A DNA stretch of 64,000 nt, from positions 32,860-96,859 of the forward strand of contig JAKSYS010000172.1 of assembly GCA_022925895.1 (NCBI GenBank), written 5' to 3'. Positions 53,555 through 63,715 of this stretch are shown in pieces. Numbering within the stretch: the first letter of the stretch is position 1; each line of letters begins with the position of its first letter. This DNA comes from Fragilaria crotonensis (taxonomy: Eukaryota; Bacillariophyta; Fragilariophyceae; Fragilariales; Fragilariaceae). The translations under genes and the position numbers were made by a program. The notes beneath the pieces were generated by a model. That model worked only from the letters and a program-made list of their open reading frames with translations, had not been told where the DNA came from and searched no databases.

Positions 53555-56500
53555 ATGACATCTAAATTTCCGAGAAGGAAGAAACCGTTGAGTGAGAACG
53601 TTCGGAAGTTCTTCAACAGTACCTACAACGGTAATCTGCAGGAGGTTCGTGAAATGTTACGATCGCGAGGCGATGTCAATGCTCAACATGATGATGATGA
53701 TGCAAAATCCCTTTTCATTGCGAGCTGCCACGGCCACGTGCAAGTTGTCCGCGAGTTGCTCCGGAACAACAAGGTGGATGTAAATCTCCCTTTCACTTGC
53801 GGTGCCACAGCCCTTTACATTTCGAGTCAAAATGGTCATGTGGAAGTTGTCAGAATGTTGCTCCAGCAGCGCAAGGTAGATGTGAATCATCAATTGACTT
53901 GTGGATTTACAGCCCTTCATATTGCGTGTGAAAAGGGTCATGTAGACGTCGTCCGCTTGTTGCTCCGGCACCCAAAGGTGGATGCAAATCTCCAATTCAT
54001 TAGTGGAGCATCAGCGCTTTACGTTGCGAGTCAAAATGGTCATGTGGATGTCGTCCAGGAGTTGCTCCAAAGCAACGCGGTGGAGGTGAACGCCCAGTGT
54101 AACGATGGTAAAACAGCCCTGTACGTTGCGAGTGAAAATGGCTATGTGGAAATTGTCCGAGAGTTGCTCCACAACAACAAAGCGGATGCGACTCTCGAGC
54201 ATACGGGTGGTTTTACAGCTCTTTTCATTGCGAGCGAAAAGGGTCATGTAGAAGTTGTCCGCGAGTTGCTCCAGAGCAACAACGTGGATGTGAATCTGCA
54301 ATTAACTAGTGGTTTCACAGCACTTGATGTTGCTCTTAAGGAGAAAAAGGATGGGGTTGCATGTCTCTTGAAGGAATTCATGGAACGTGATAAGCGACGC
54401 GTCGAGAAAGACCAGAATCATCGCCTTGAGGAACAGCGGAACCGCCAGAAGGACGTGGAAAGTAAGCAAGCTTTGGAAGAGAAGCGCCTTCGACAAGTAT
54501 TGTTCAGTCTAAAATCTACAGGAAGTGATGTTGAGCATCGAGCGACAGGCGACACCCCTCGTCGAAAAGAGAACAGTCCTTCCAGCGATGACGCCATGCA
54601 TGAACAAGACCGAAGAAAGCTTCTTTATGTGATGAATAAAGCCTCTGCTGATCCTGTGGAACTCTCCTTCGAGTACATCAAGCGATGCCTCACCGCCCAC
54701 AAACTTGGGTCGGGTGCCTTTGGCGATGTTTTCTTGGCGGAAGAAAGTCGTCTCCCGAAAACATTTGCAGTGAAAATGATAAGTCCTACGCACTGCGATC
54801 AGGCCACCATCGAGGAAATTCGCAAAAGCTTTCGGACTGAACTGTCGGTAAGTTCCGATAGAGTCGTATCATTATTCAACCACAACAATGCACCCTCGTC
54901 AAGAACTCGGAAATATTCTAACGCTGCATTCGTTTATTATAAACAGATTCTAAAGAGATTCCGGCATCCGAACATTATTGTCTTGTACGGCTACAGTTTA
55001 AATGCCAACAATACGCAGCAGTGCTTGGTATATGAATATGCCGCTAATGGCTCGCTTGCTGGCTTCCTTACAGACGACGGCAACAGAGCCCGCCTGTCTG
55101 CAGATATTCGTTTGTCCATAATGTTCGAATTGGCGAGAGCGGTTCACTTCTTACACACTGGAGGATGCAAGGTGGCAGGCATGGGTTGGAAAGTGTTTCA
55201 TCGTGATATCAAGAGTGCCAACATTTGCCTGGCCGAGGATTTCACCCCACGGTTGATTGATTGTGGCCTGGCCAAGTTTGTACGTGACGACAACGCCAAC
55301 GCTAACCCGGGGGTTGTCACACCATCAGTGAATAGCACACGTCGAGACGGTACATTTGGAACCCCTGGATATATGTGCCCTGAGTATGTCAGGAAGAAGT
55401 TTGAGGGCACTTCATGTCCGTATATCGCCGCCTATGACGTGTATTCCATTGGCGTTGTCTTGGTTGAGCTAATTTTGGGATGCTTAACGGGAGGGCAGTC
55501 AACTAGGAATGGAATGCACTTCGAGAATGCGTTTCGTCGATACGTCAAGGATGATCGTGATCGGCTTATTGTCGATGGATGGGAGCAGCTCAAGCGTGAT
55601 GCAGATCCCGCCGTCATCTGGAATGCAGCATCTCTTGAACTGGTTTGCAAGGCTGCTATTAAGTGCATGGCTCCTTTCTCTGACGAAAGAATGAGCACAA
55701 AAGATCTCCTTGATAAGCTGAGAGAAGCAATCGGTTTGAATAGTGACACCTGCACTCGGCACGCTGAGGCGGTGCATGCTGCAGTTAGCGGCCCCATCTG
55801 TGATATTTGCAACGACAATCGTACAGATATAAAGTGCAGCGAGGGGCACGCACTGTGCAAAAGTTGTATCGAGCAAAACCTGCTGCATCATCTCTCTGAC
55901 AGAAGCCAACTTTTGTGCCTGATCAACGGGTGCTCAAGCCAACCAATAAAAGACAAGGATCTTGTCAAGTGCATAACTGTCGACATGTACAACCTAATCA
56001 TTGAAAAACGAACCGAGAGGAAGGTCTTGGACAAATATTTGAAGCGAATTGAAGCCAAAATTGATAAAGTGATATCAGATGGGCAGAAGCAGCAGCAGAT
56101 GCTACAGGAGCTGGCGAAAGGAGTGCATCGGTCATTGGCAGCGTTAGCAATCCTGTCAGCGGATCAGTTCAAGGAGTGCCCAAATCTTGTTTGGATGACT
56201 CCCATATCTGTTGAGAAGAACGATCTGCGAAATCCCAAGAATTGGTTCACACAAAAGTACAGTGTCGTCTTCATCTGTGCACACTCGGGTGAACCAGGGC
56301 ACGAACCCTTTGAGATCGAGATGCCTCGAAAATGGATTGCCAAGATAGCGCCTTGGCTGAAATTGTGCCTTCTAGTTTTCAAAACGATTGTCAGCTCTCA
56401 AGGTCTTCCCTTCCCGATCCCGGATCTCCCATTTCTTGAGCAGCACAAAATGATGAAGGCGTTTCTTGATTCGATGATTGCAGGAGCATCAAATGCACTC

Positions 56501-56713
56501 GTGGCTCATTGTGAGGCTCTCCTTGAGCATGGCACCATGTCAATCGATGCGTGTGGTCAAGTGCAGGCACTAGCAGGAGATGCGTTCAAGTTCATCGCAG
56601 AAAAGGCAAAGAATGGGAAGACAGAACTGTGGATGCCACCACAAATGGTTCCGGTTTGCCATCACAACGGAACGGCCATGTGGGTGAAAGGTAAGTATCG
56701 TGCTCATCAGTGA
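53555..56713 (+). CDS. Ankyrin-kinase-RING protein, family copy 6 (1019 aa spliced), best intact copy
   Basis: Exons are 53555-54847 and 54947-56713. Eight ankyrin repeats span about residues 12-265. A charged coil follows (270-310). The kinase then has LGSGAFGDVFLAE, Lys407 in FAVKM, the alphaC Glu in RTELS, HRD Asp518, Asp536 in DCG (for DFG), and GTPGYMCPEY. It is closest to TKL/RLK-Pelle kinases. A RING (from about residue 716) has CDIC, CSEGHALCKSC and a final C-X4-C pair, as in RBR RING1. The C-terminal helical domain (QKQQQMLQELAKG...PNLVW...PRKWIAKIAPWLKLC) is shared by the family. The likely role is intracellular sensing coupled to phosphorylation and ubiquitination; this is inference. 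The intron is 99 nt without a stop, so unspliced RNA stays open. The stop codon lies in the adjoining LTR. Confidence 0.9.
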   Translation: MTSKFPRRKKPLSENVRKFFNSTYNGNLQEVREMLRSRGDVNAQHDDDDAKSLFIASCHGHVQVVRELLRNNKVDVNLPFTCGATALYISSQNGHVEVVRMLLQQRKVDVNHQLTCGFTALHIACEKGHVDVVRLLLRHPKVDANLQFISGASALYVASQNGHVDVVQELLQSNAVEVNAQCNDGKTALYVASENGYVEIVRELLHNNKADATLEHTGGFTALFIASEKGHVEVVRELLQSNNVDVNLQLTSGFTALDVALKEKKDGVACLLKEFMERDKRRVEKDQNHRLEEQRNRQKDVESKQALEEKRLRQVLFSLKSTGSDVEHRATGDTPRRKENSPSSDDAMHEQDRRKLLYVMNKASADPVELSFEYIKRCLTAHKLGSGAFGDVFLAEESRLPKTFAVKMISPTHCDQATIEEIRKSFRTELSVSSDRVVSLFNHNNAPSSRTRKYSNAAFVYYKQILKRFRHPNIIVLYGYSLNANNTQQCLVYEYAANGSLAGFLTDDGNRARLSADIRLSIMFELARAVHFLHTGGCKVAGMGWKVFHRDIKSANICLAEDFTPRLIDCGLAKFVRDDNANANPGVVTPSVNSTRRDGTFGTPGYMCPEYVRKKFEGTSCPYIAAYDVYSIGVVLVELILGCLTGGQSTRNGMHFENAFRRYVKDDRDRLIVDGWEQLKRDADPAVIWNAASLELVCKAAIKCMAPFSDERMSTKDLLDKLREAIGLNSDTCTRHAEAVHAAVSGPICDICNDNRTDIKCSEGHALCKSCIEQNLLHHLSDRSQLLCLINGCSSQPIKDKDLVKCITVDMYNLIIEKRTERKVLDKYLKRIEAKIDKVISDGQKQQQMLQELAKGVHRSLAALAILSADQFKECPNLVWMTPISVEKNDLRNPKNWFTQKYSVVFICAHSGEPGHEPFEIEMPRKWIAKIAPWLKLCLLVFKTIVSSQGLPFPIPDLPFLEQHKMMKAFLDSMIAGASNALVAHCEALLEHGTMSIDACGQVQALAGDAFKFIAEKAKNGKTELWMPPQMVPVCHHNGTAMWVKGKYRAHQ
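54848..54946 (+). other. Phase-0 intron in kinase copy 6 (99 nt, open in frame)
   Basis: GTAAGT donor after CTGTCG, branch-like TTCTAAC near 54917-54923 and an ATAAACAG acceptor. Splicing joins FRTELS to ILKRFRHPNII. Retention would insert 33 residues between alphaC and beta4. Confidence 0.9.
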
Positions 56714-56968
56714 AATCTCCCGCAAGTGTGGCGAATCCGCCATTGCCGGAGATTGACCCTTAACAATATAACAATCGACAAGAAGCGGCATGCAACTTGA
56801 TCAATTATAAAAAGAGTGAGCAGATCTAGAATCTAGTTCCAAAACCGGTCCCACCATATGGACCAACAGGTTATCCGTGCGTGCGCGTCAGCAGTCCTCC
56901 ACGTCATCGTGGGACACGCGCCTTGTATGCTTGTCCGAATATCCCGCACTCATGACAGGATTCATTCA
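56711..56968 (-). repeat. LTR of element C, left copy (258 bp)
   Basis: It starts TGAAATCTCCC and ends GGATTCATTCA. It matches 63459-63715 except for one base substitution and one missing C. CpG density is normal (about 18 sites). Its first three bases supply the TGA stop of kinase copy 6. Confidence 0.93.
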
Positions 56969-57051
56969 GTCCCCTCGCACTAGGCGTCACAGACAACTAG
57001 TTCGACTCTTAAATCCGCCATGCAGAGGCCGGCCATCATCAGCTATTCTTG

Positions 57052-57260
57052 GTGGTTCCACGTGTCATCACATGTACGTCCACCCATCAGTTCAATCTGT
57101 GGTTCTGCACCATTGCATACATCCACATGACGGTGGTTCCGCGCCTTGCGTACATCCACCTAGGGATAAGTGGTTCCATAATCATTATGTACTTCCACTT
57201 GCATCATGTCCGTTTTGGACACTTCACATGTCTGTGTTATGTCCCTTTGGACACTTCACC
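57052..57260. repeat. Diverged short tandem units inside element C
   Basis: GGTTCC and TACNTCCAC words alternate about every 40-50 bp between 57052 and 57205, and TTTGGACACTTCAC occurs twice near 57212-57260. The units are diverged, and their borders are approximate. Confidence 0.5.
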
Positions 57261-57637
57261 ATGGCACACATGAGAGCACAACTCTCTTAGTCGCGGTCCC
57301 CGGAAGACACTTAGTCAGTTCATCTGCTCTAAGTTGTTGCCTCAGTCTTCCTCAGCAATCCACACAAAACCAACCGCTAACGTACTTCGCATTTGTCGAT
57401 AATGTATGTCACCGCCTTCAGTCGTTTACTTCACAACCAGGGTCACTGCAACCTTTGCAGCCACAAATTCAAATCTAATTCGTAAATCAGATCTTCGTTT
57501 GATTCAACCATGTATCACACCAACCTGCTTGGTTTGTGTTGACATGGCAAATCATCAAAATCAAGCACTCCTGACATCAGGTAGTTACGTCTGGTTACAC
57601 AGCAGCATTGCTGATAACAGAGCAATACTCCATCCAG

Positions 57638-57829
57638 TCATATAACCAGAAGCATGTCGCTTAGCTCCGCCTCGTCGAAGGCCACGCTCAACTGATTGTA
57701 CCATTTCAGGTATTCAAAGACATGGAAAGCACGGTCATGATGTCCCCTCCTCAGTGCAGCGAGGAAACGCAACAACATTGCAACGTCCACAGAGATACCG
57801 ATCCAACCAAATTCACAAGTCCAATGCAA
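57638..57829 (-). pseudogene. Decayed copia RT/RNase H fragment in element C
   Basis: It reads CEFGWIGISVDVAM, LRFLAALRRGHHDRAFHVFE and YLKWYNQL, then stops. Copia proteins have 'ELGRIDI..EVSMLSS.LA.PREGHLE.VFHIF.YLK' at this place, between the RT thumb and RNase H. The order on the minus strand agrees with an element whose 3' end is at the low-coordinate LTR. Downstream sequence shows the expected next block with missense changes and stops. Confidence 0.6.
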
Positions 57830-59189
57830 TACGCTGATTCAATCCTGGAACAGATCACACACTTGGCAATCCAACTCTGGGTGGTATCAATCTCATTACA
57901 TAACCATCTCTCATTATGATCAACACTCTTGCGCTCAGATGTTCACCAATCTCCTCAAGTTCACGTTCAATTTCAGTTGCACCAAGGCCAAACATCACTA
58001 CCATCTTTACTTAGTTCGTTTGCCTGTTCCATTGATCGATTTCTTGACTTTGGTTTTCACATAAGAATCAAGTTTGCTTTACACATCCGTTCCTCAAGGT
58101 AGGCTTTGCGGGAAGATAGTCCATCACAACTTGTGACTCACTATGTGGGATGCAATGAGCACCATTCACACAGCGTAGGAAATACTTTCAGCACGTCCCC
58201 ATTCAGCTTAACCCTTGGTCTCATCCACATGTCAGGATCTTCATTACATATAAAGACTTCCCACATACTGTGGCTGTGGTCCCAACTTCGGACAACATTC
58301 GACTTCAAACCAAATGGAACACGAACAAGCAGTAGCACCCAACAACTAACTTTGCCGCACCCAGCTCATGCCTTGCAGCTGCGTATATCTCCTCCAGCAT
58401 TGGAGCATCCAGTCATGTCCCTTGCACATCAGTAGACAGGACATTCAAACTTATCTTCAACATTGAAGACTTCATTCAGTGTCGCCAACGTGGATGCAAT
58501 CCTTTACAGCCACGCGACACAATCGATCTGGTGCCCTTTGGCAACCAGACTTGCCGTTCTTGTCAAGATCATCTCGACATCAAAGATCATATGACAGCCA
58601 ACATACTTGTGGAACTTCAGCATGACACCATTGTCAATTAATTCGAACGCTGATTGGATGCACTTCATCTCCAGCTCGATTGCCTGTCCTCAAGATTGGT
58701 CCCCATTCATTGAACTTAAGGAGCATGTGTCAAAGACCTTCTAGCACAATTCCAAACATGCAGCTCCATGCCCAATGTCTGGCCTTGACCATTAACAGAA
58801 TCTGATCCTCCATGCGCAAGACCTTGTAACCACCAAGGAATTATAGACTCATTTCCACAACCCTGTTGGCAACATCGAACTCCGCAACTTAGACCAGACC
58901 TAACTCTTCAATTCCATCAATTTATGGGACGACCGCAATCGTTGGCTCATCACAGCATTTGACTTTCAGTTCCCAACCTTGCATTGTATTGATAGGCGGC
59001 CTGGTCTCCCTGACATAAGTATGCCCATCACTCTTTGACGGCTTATGCTCAGTCTGCCATTGGTCAATCATCACCCACAACAACACAGAGCAGCCTCATT
59101 CCTCCGTTAGACGTATAAATAGAAACCGCACCTGTCAATCCACCTGGGACACATAGTCACTCAGATAGCATACTAAGACATAGCACAAT

Positions 59190-59660
59190 GATTACTTGTC
59201 AATTGCTTGACCAACATAGCCACGCTTCACCCTATGGCATGTGCTTTCATAGCCTCTCAGCCTTGGGCAACAGCGCCTGTTGAATTCATTGTGATTGTTG
59301 GACTCTAGGGTGTGGCCATCAGTCTCCTCCTTGGAGTCATCCATGTCCCCAGCCTCCAAACAACTTCCGTCTTCACCATTGAAGAACTCAATAGGATCCT
59401 CCAGCATGGAGTCCTTTCAATACGGGTCCATGTCCTCAGCTTTGAGGCATTCCCACCTTTTGGAGCAAATATCTTTGTCCTCCAATCTATTGAGCAAAAG
59501 CTTGGCAATTGGGTTGGCAAGATCATCTTCACACCCATTCCAAAAAAACTTTCAAACAACATCTTCACCAGTTATAGTCACCGGGGTACAGAAGGAATGC
59601 CAAAACTTCAGCAACTCCATCCAATCCACTGACCAAACAATTGAATCAGACATCCTGGAT
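59190..59660 (-). pseudogene. Coherent but stop-interrupted frame in element C
   Basis: From 59660 one minus frame runs MSDSIVWSVDWMELLKFW ... FFWNGCEDDLANPIAKLLLN ... to QAIDK near 59192, with just two stops. Both are TGA and may have been TGG. I do not recognise a domain. It is probably part of the decayed polyprotein. Confidence 0.4.
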
Positions 59661-62600
59661 TAAATCCCACTTGGGTCCAGCTCGTCCCCATCAATGACTT
59701 CATTGGAGTTGTTGCGTTCCCGATACCATCAGGTTTCTTGGCGCCATCACTTTGTTTTCTGCCCCTGCACCAAATTGTTTCAGTGCCATGGAGCATCAGT
59801 TCTCAAGATTCCAGCTTAAAGACTTTGCATGGTTTGGTTGAAGACTGTTGGGCACCATCAGCTGTTCAGGAGAACTGCCAACTGACTTTCCAAGCTGCCC
59901 ATGACCCATCTTCCAGCGCATTGTCAGCTGCAACTGCCCAAGGGATACCCGTTCATTAGGTAATGACGTCAATGCAAACACAGGTTGAGATGGGCGCATC
60001 CTTGACCGCTCATAGGCGCCTGCGTAGCCAATGCCATGTCCCCAGACAGGTAACACATTCAGAATCAATCAGAGTTCCAACAGCCATGGAAACCAGTAAA
60101 CAACCTGACCACATTTCTGATGCACTTCCTTTTGCCCAATACGTCAGTCTGAGTTGCCACTTGCAACAATTTCTCAACAGCAGGCCAACTCCCCACTGTC
60201 CTGACGGAACACCTGGTGTTAGTATAGATTGCTCCTTGCTCACCGATAGAACAAATAACTTTTGGCTCTTAACATCCGGCAACAAGTAGACAACTTTGCC
60301 TCTATGCCCAGACAAGCCATCTCCAGCGACATCATTAACTGCAAAAATGCGCCCACAAAACGGTCCCCTAGAGAGCCATCCTCCTGACCGGTGTAATCAC
60401 ACATCAAACACAGCAATTCAACCGCAGAAACCAACCTTGGTGCATTCCGCATATGATCAGTTGCCAACAACATTTCAGCAACACACATGCTGGAAATACA
60501 AATCTCCTCCTTTTTGGCAAATCGATCAAAGTAGGAATCACAGAACATCTGTGAGATCAATGCAACAAGAGCTAACAACTCACGCATAGTGACAAAGTGC
60601 CATTCAAGGATATGGAATACGCAACATTGCGGTTGGATAAGATAATGCAAGAACTTGGCATCAAACTGGTCAGGTACATCCATGACTAGTGACATCATTT
60701 GCACAATTGAGTTGGGGGTCAGCAGAGTCACATAACTCAGTCCCCATAGTACAGAGCCTCATGACATTGAGGATGTACTGTTTGTCCATTCTCAGGGTAA
60801 GTCCACATATTCGCAGCCGGGGCGATGGAATTCTCCTGTATGGGATAATGTTCACCATGAAAGGTGCACAGTGTTCTGACATCCTTTGTCAGAGACAAAC
60901 AGAGCATTGCTTCTTGCAACACGTTTGCCTGTGTGAGAGTCAAGTTCACTCAAAAAAACAGTGATCAGTAGAACATGGCCCTGCCTGCAGATCATACGGT
61001 TCTTGTGGCTTCAAATGTGCCTTATAAGAACAGTTCATACTCTGCCAATCAGTGGCAAAGCTTCTTCCAGCATTGGAAGTCACAGTTTTGGCGCTTAGTC
61101 CTCCTCAAAAGGTTCATCCTCCTGAGAATCTGCAGTTGCAGCAGCATTGTTACTTGCATTGGACTTGCCTTTCACATCCTTCTTTTTTTCATCACAGGCC
61201 TGTTTGGCATGGGCCTTGCATAAGGCTTCAAAGTGTTGTATGCCTTGGTGGAGAATTTCCAGAGTTGCTCACAATCTCCCTTCTGGCTGCCTTCACCCTC
61301 ACTTCAGTCTCCTATTCACATGCTTGGACTACCATTCTTGTACGTGTCTGCCAGCCTTGGCAATCTCACAAGCAACAGCTAGAGCCTTGATTGCACCACA
61401 GTAGCTCATTGAAGTCTGCAAGGGAACCAGTCACTTCTTCAACTATGCCATTTCTGGCTCCTCCAGGAAATGCAACACATTATGCTCCTGTTGGTACCAT
61501 CCTGAATCCATTCTTGACTGACCAAAAGTGTATCATCCTTACCCCTGAACAAGACCTCAGTAACAATCATTGCATACTGGGCAGCAGCAGTCATTGCATA
61601 CTTCTAAGTCCCTCTGGTAGCAGTTGCAAAATAAGCCGCCCCAAGCCAAAGGCACTGGAGACCTGCACATCCATTGTACATTCCATTGGGGAACTAAGCA
61701 AATGGCCAACCAGGTTCCTCCACAACAGAAATGAGCATCTGCCTAGCACATGCCTGTCAGACATGCAAGAACATCTTGGTAGTCCAACATGGGCGCAACA
61801 GCAAGGCCATCATCAACCAAACCAGTTGCCATGTCATTACAGATACTTCACTGTTGCCATGGGTGAACATGTTCATGTTGGAGTCCCTGCAACAACACAC
61901 ATTTGTTAATCAGGACAAGGGTACACGGTTCCATCCACTTCAGCCAGCTCAGCATTGAGTGTAGCATTGGTGGTTCCTTTGTTCCATCCCATCTTCTTGG
62001 CCAAGCAAGTCATGAGAACATCTCAGAATGCTGCACCAATCAGCACATGGGGACAAACAACCGGGGACAGGATGATTGTTGACATCAACATCAGCCACCT
62101 TGGGCCTCCACCCGGTAGAAACCATGGTCCTATAGTCAAAATCGAGGAGAGACAGGCTAGTTAGTAGGTTGTATATGGTATAAGTACCCAGCACCTCAAA
62201 CAGTCCACACATTAGAACATTGAAGCCCAAGCAAGGAGTAAAACAAACAGGGAATGACCGGGATACACCATGCTGGTGAGAGGAGGAATTGTTGATAGTT
62301 ACCAGGTGTGCGGAAAAAATGCGGCATCCCGTGCAAAATTGTGAACTCCATGCCCAAAAATGCACTCTTGGCAAGGTACGTGGAACTCGGTATGTTTCTT
62401 ACGCGGAAACGCACTACCATTCATCAGTCTTGCCGTGAAACTCGGTATGTTTTGTACGCACAATCGCGTTACCAATCGTTCGTTCCATCCTTCCAAAATT
62501 TTATCCGTGAATGCCGAGGCCAAACCGCCTAAGTAATACTTCAACCTCAACGTGCTCCTCGCTGGCACACGATCGTCATTCAATTTTCGACTTAGATGAC

Positions 62601-63458
62601 ACACAGACCAATCGTGGTTCGAGTACGTCAGCGCGAAGAATCTCGTTTTCACACGACCGCTTACTTAAGGAATCTTCAGACCAATCGTGCGTATGGTCAC
62701 ACGTCGATCGTACATCATCCGCACATTTTGGTCACACTTAGGCGACTTCCGGATCAATTGTGAAATTGACCTGTCTGTGTGAGTGCGAACGTGTACATGT
62801 TGAAGTAACACGAACGTCCGGTACATACGTGGCGGATTCTGTGACATTCGTCACTCGTGTACCGCGCTAAGTAAAAAAACAAACGAGCTCTCACAACGAC
62901 CATCGTTGTGCTCGTACGGTTCTCACGTTCATACGTGCACCCTTTGCACACACGTCAGTGGGCATTGTCCATACGTGTACGGCCATCGTACATATATCAA
63001 AATGAGCCAAAGAGCATAGTAAAATAGCACACTTTGCTAATGTGTCCGGTATACACTAGTCCCGTAGGGACAATACCAAACCTGACCACCTAAGTAGGCT
63101 CAATAAAGCAATTGTACTTAGGGCATCGCGTACCCATGACGCGCCACATCATGCATGACTAATTTTAGGAAACTTTTCCACGGAATTTTGCCTTGATGAA
63201 GTTGGTCCTTGTGCTTTCCTGTCAACATTGACAAGCACATCCCCACCATGGGGATTCTGGCCTCCTGCGCTTCTGGTTTGAACCATAGCGCCTATGGTGT
63301 CGTCACCATCATCGTCAATTGCCGCCGCCCAAGTTGTGTGACCAACACAACAATGGTCGCATTTGCACAGAATCAGCAATCATGCTCGGATTGATCAAGT
63401 CCTCGCATCACTCACCAATGCAGCTCATCTGCAAAGCATGTGGGTCTGATAAACTCAG

Positions 63459-63715
63459 TGAAATCTCCGCAAGTGCGGCGAATCCGCCATTGCCGGAGAT
63501 TGACCCTTAACAATATAACAATCGACAAGAAGCGGCATGCAACTTGATCAATTATAAAAAGAGTGAGCAGATCTAGAATCTAGTTCCAAAACCGGTCCCA
63601 CCATATGGACCAACAGGTTATCCGTGCGTGCGCGTCAGCAGTCCTCCACGTCATCGTGGGACACGCGCCTTGTATGCTTGTCCGAATATCCCGCACTCAT
63701 GACAGGATTCATTCA
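63459..63715 (-). repeat. LTR of element C, right copy (257 bp)
   Basis: It starts TGAAATCTCC and ends GGATTCATTCA, nearly identical to 56711-56968. On the minus strand the bases beyond it (GTTTATCAGACCC) weakly resemble an initiator-Met primer-binding site (TGGTATCAGAGC). Confidence 0.93.

Larger units (their letters stand above)
56711..63715 (-). mobile_element. LTR retrotransposon C (7.0 kb) with decayed copia body
   Basis: Two nearly identical LTRs bound about 6.5 kb that has no intact long frame. On the minus strand 57638-57829 reads ISVDVAMLLRFLAALRRGHH and VFEYLKWYNQ, a decayed copia RT/RNase H connection, followed by a VDADHAG-like block with Asp changed to Asn. Other blocks have coherent minus-strand frames interrupted by TGA. 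Gag-like MVQTRSAGGQNPHGG occurs near 63285. The sequence at the left border (CTCA 56703-56706) recurs at the right (CTCA 63716-63719) as a possible short target duplication. The body is non-functional. Confidence 0.8.

Noticed and set aside
54848-54946. Treating copy 6 as an intronless 1052-residue protein
   Set aside because: GTAAGT...TTCTAAC...CAG is present, the interval is not conserved in protein terms, and splicing restores the canonical alphaC-beta4 sequence shared with the other copies.
60240-60731. 163-codon minus-strand frame in element C as a separate gene
   Set aside because: No domain was recognised. It lies in the CpG-depleted body of the retrotransposon among other interrupted frames and is more likely a remnant or chance frame.
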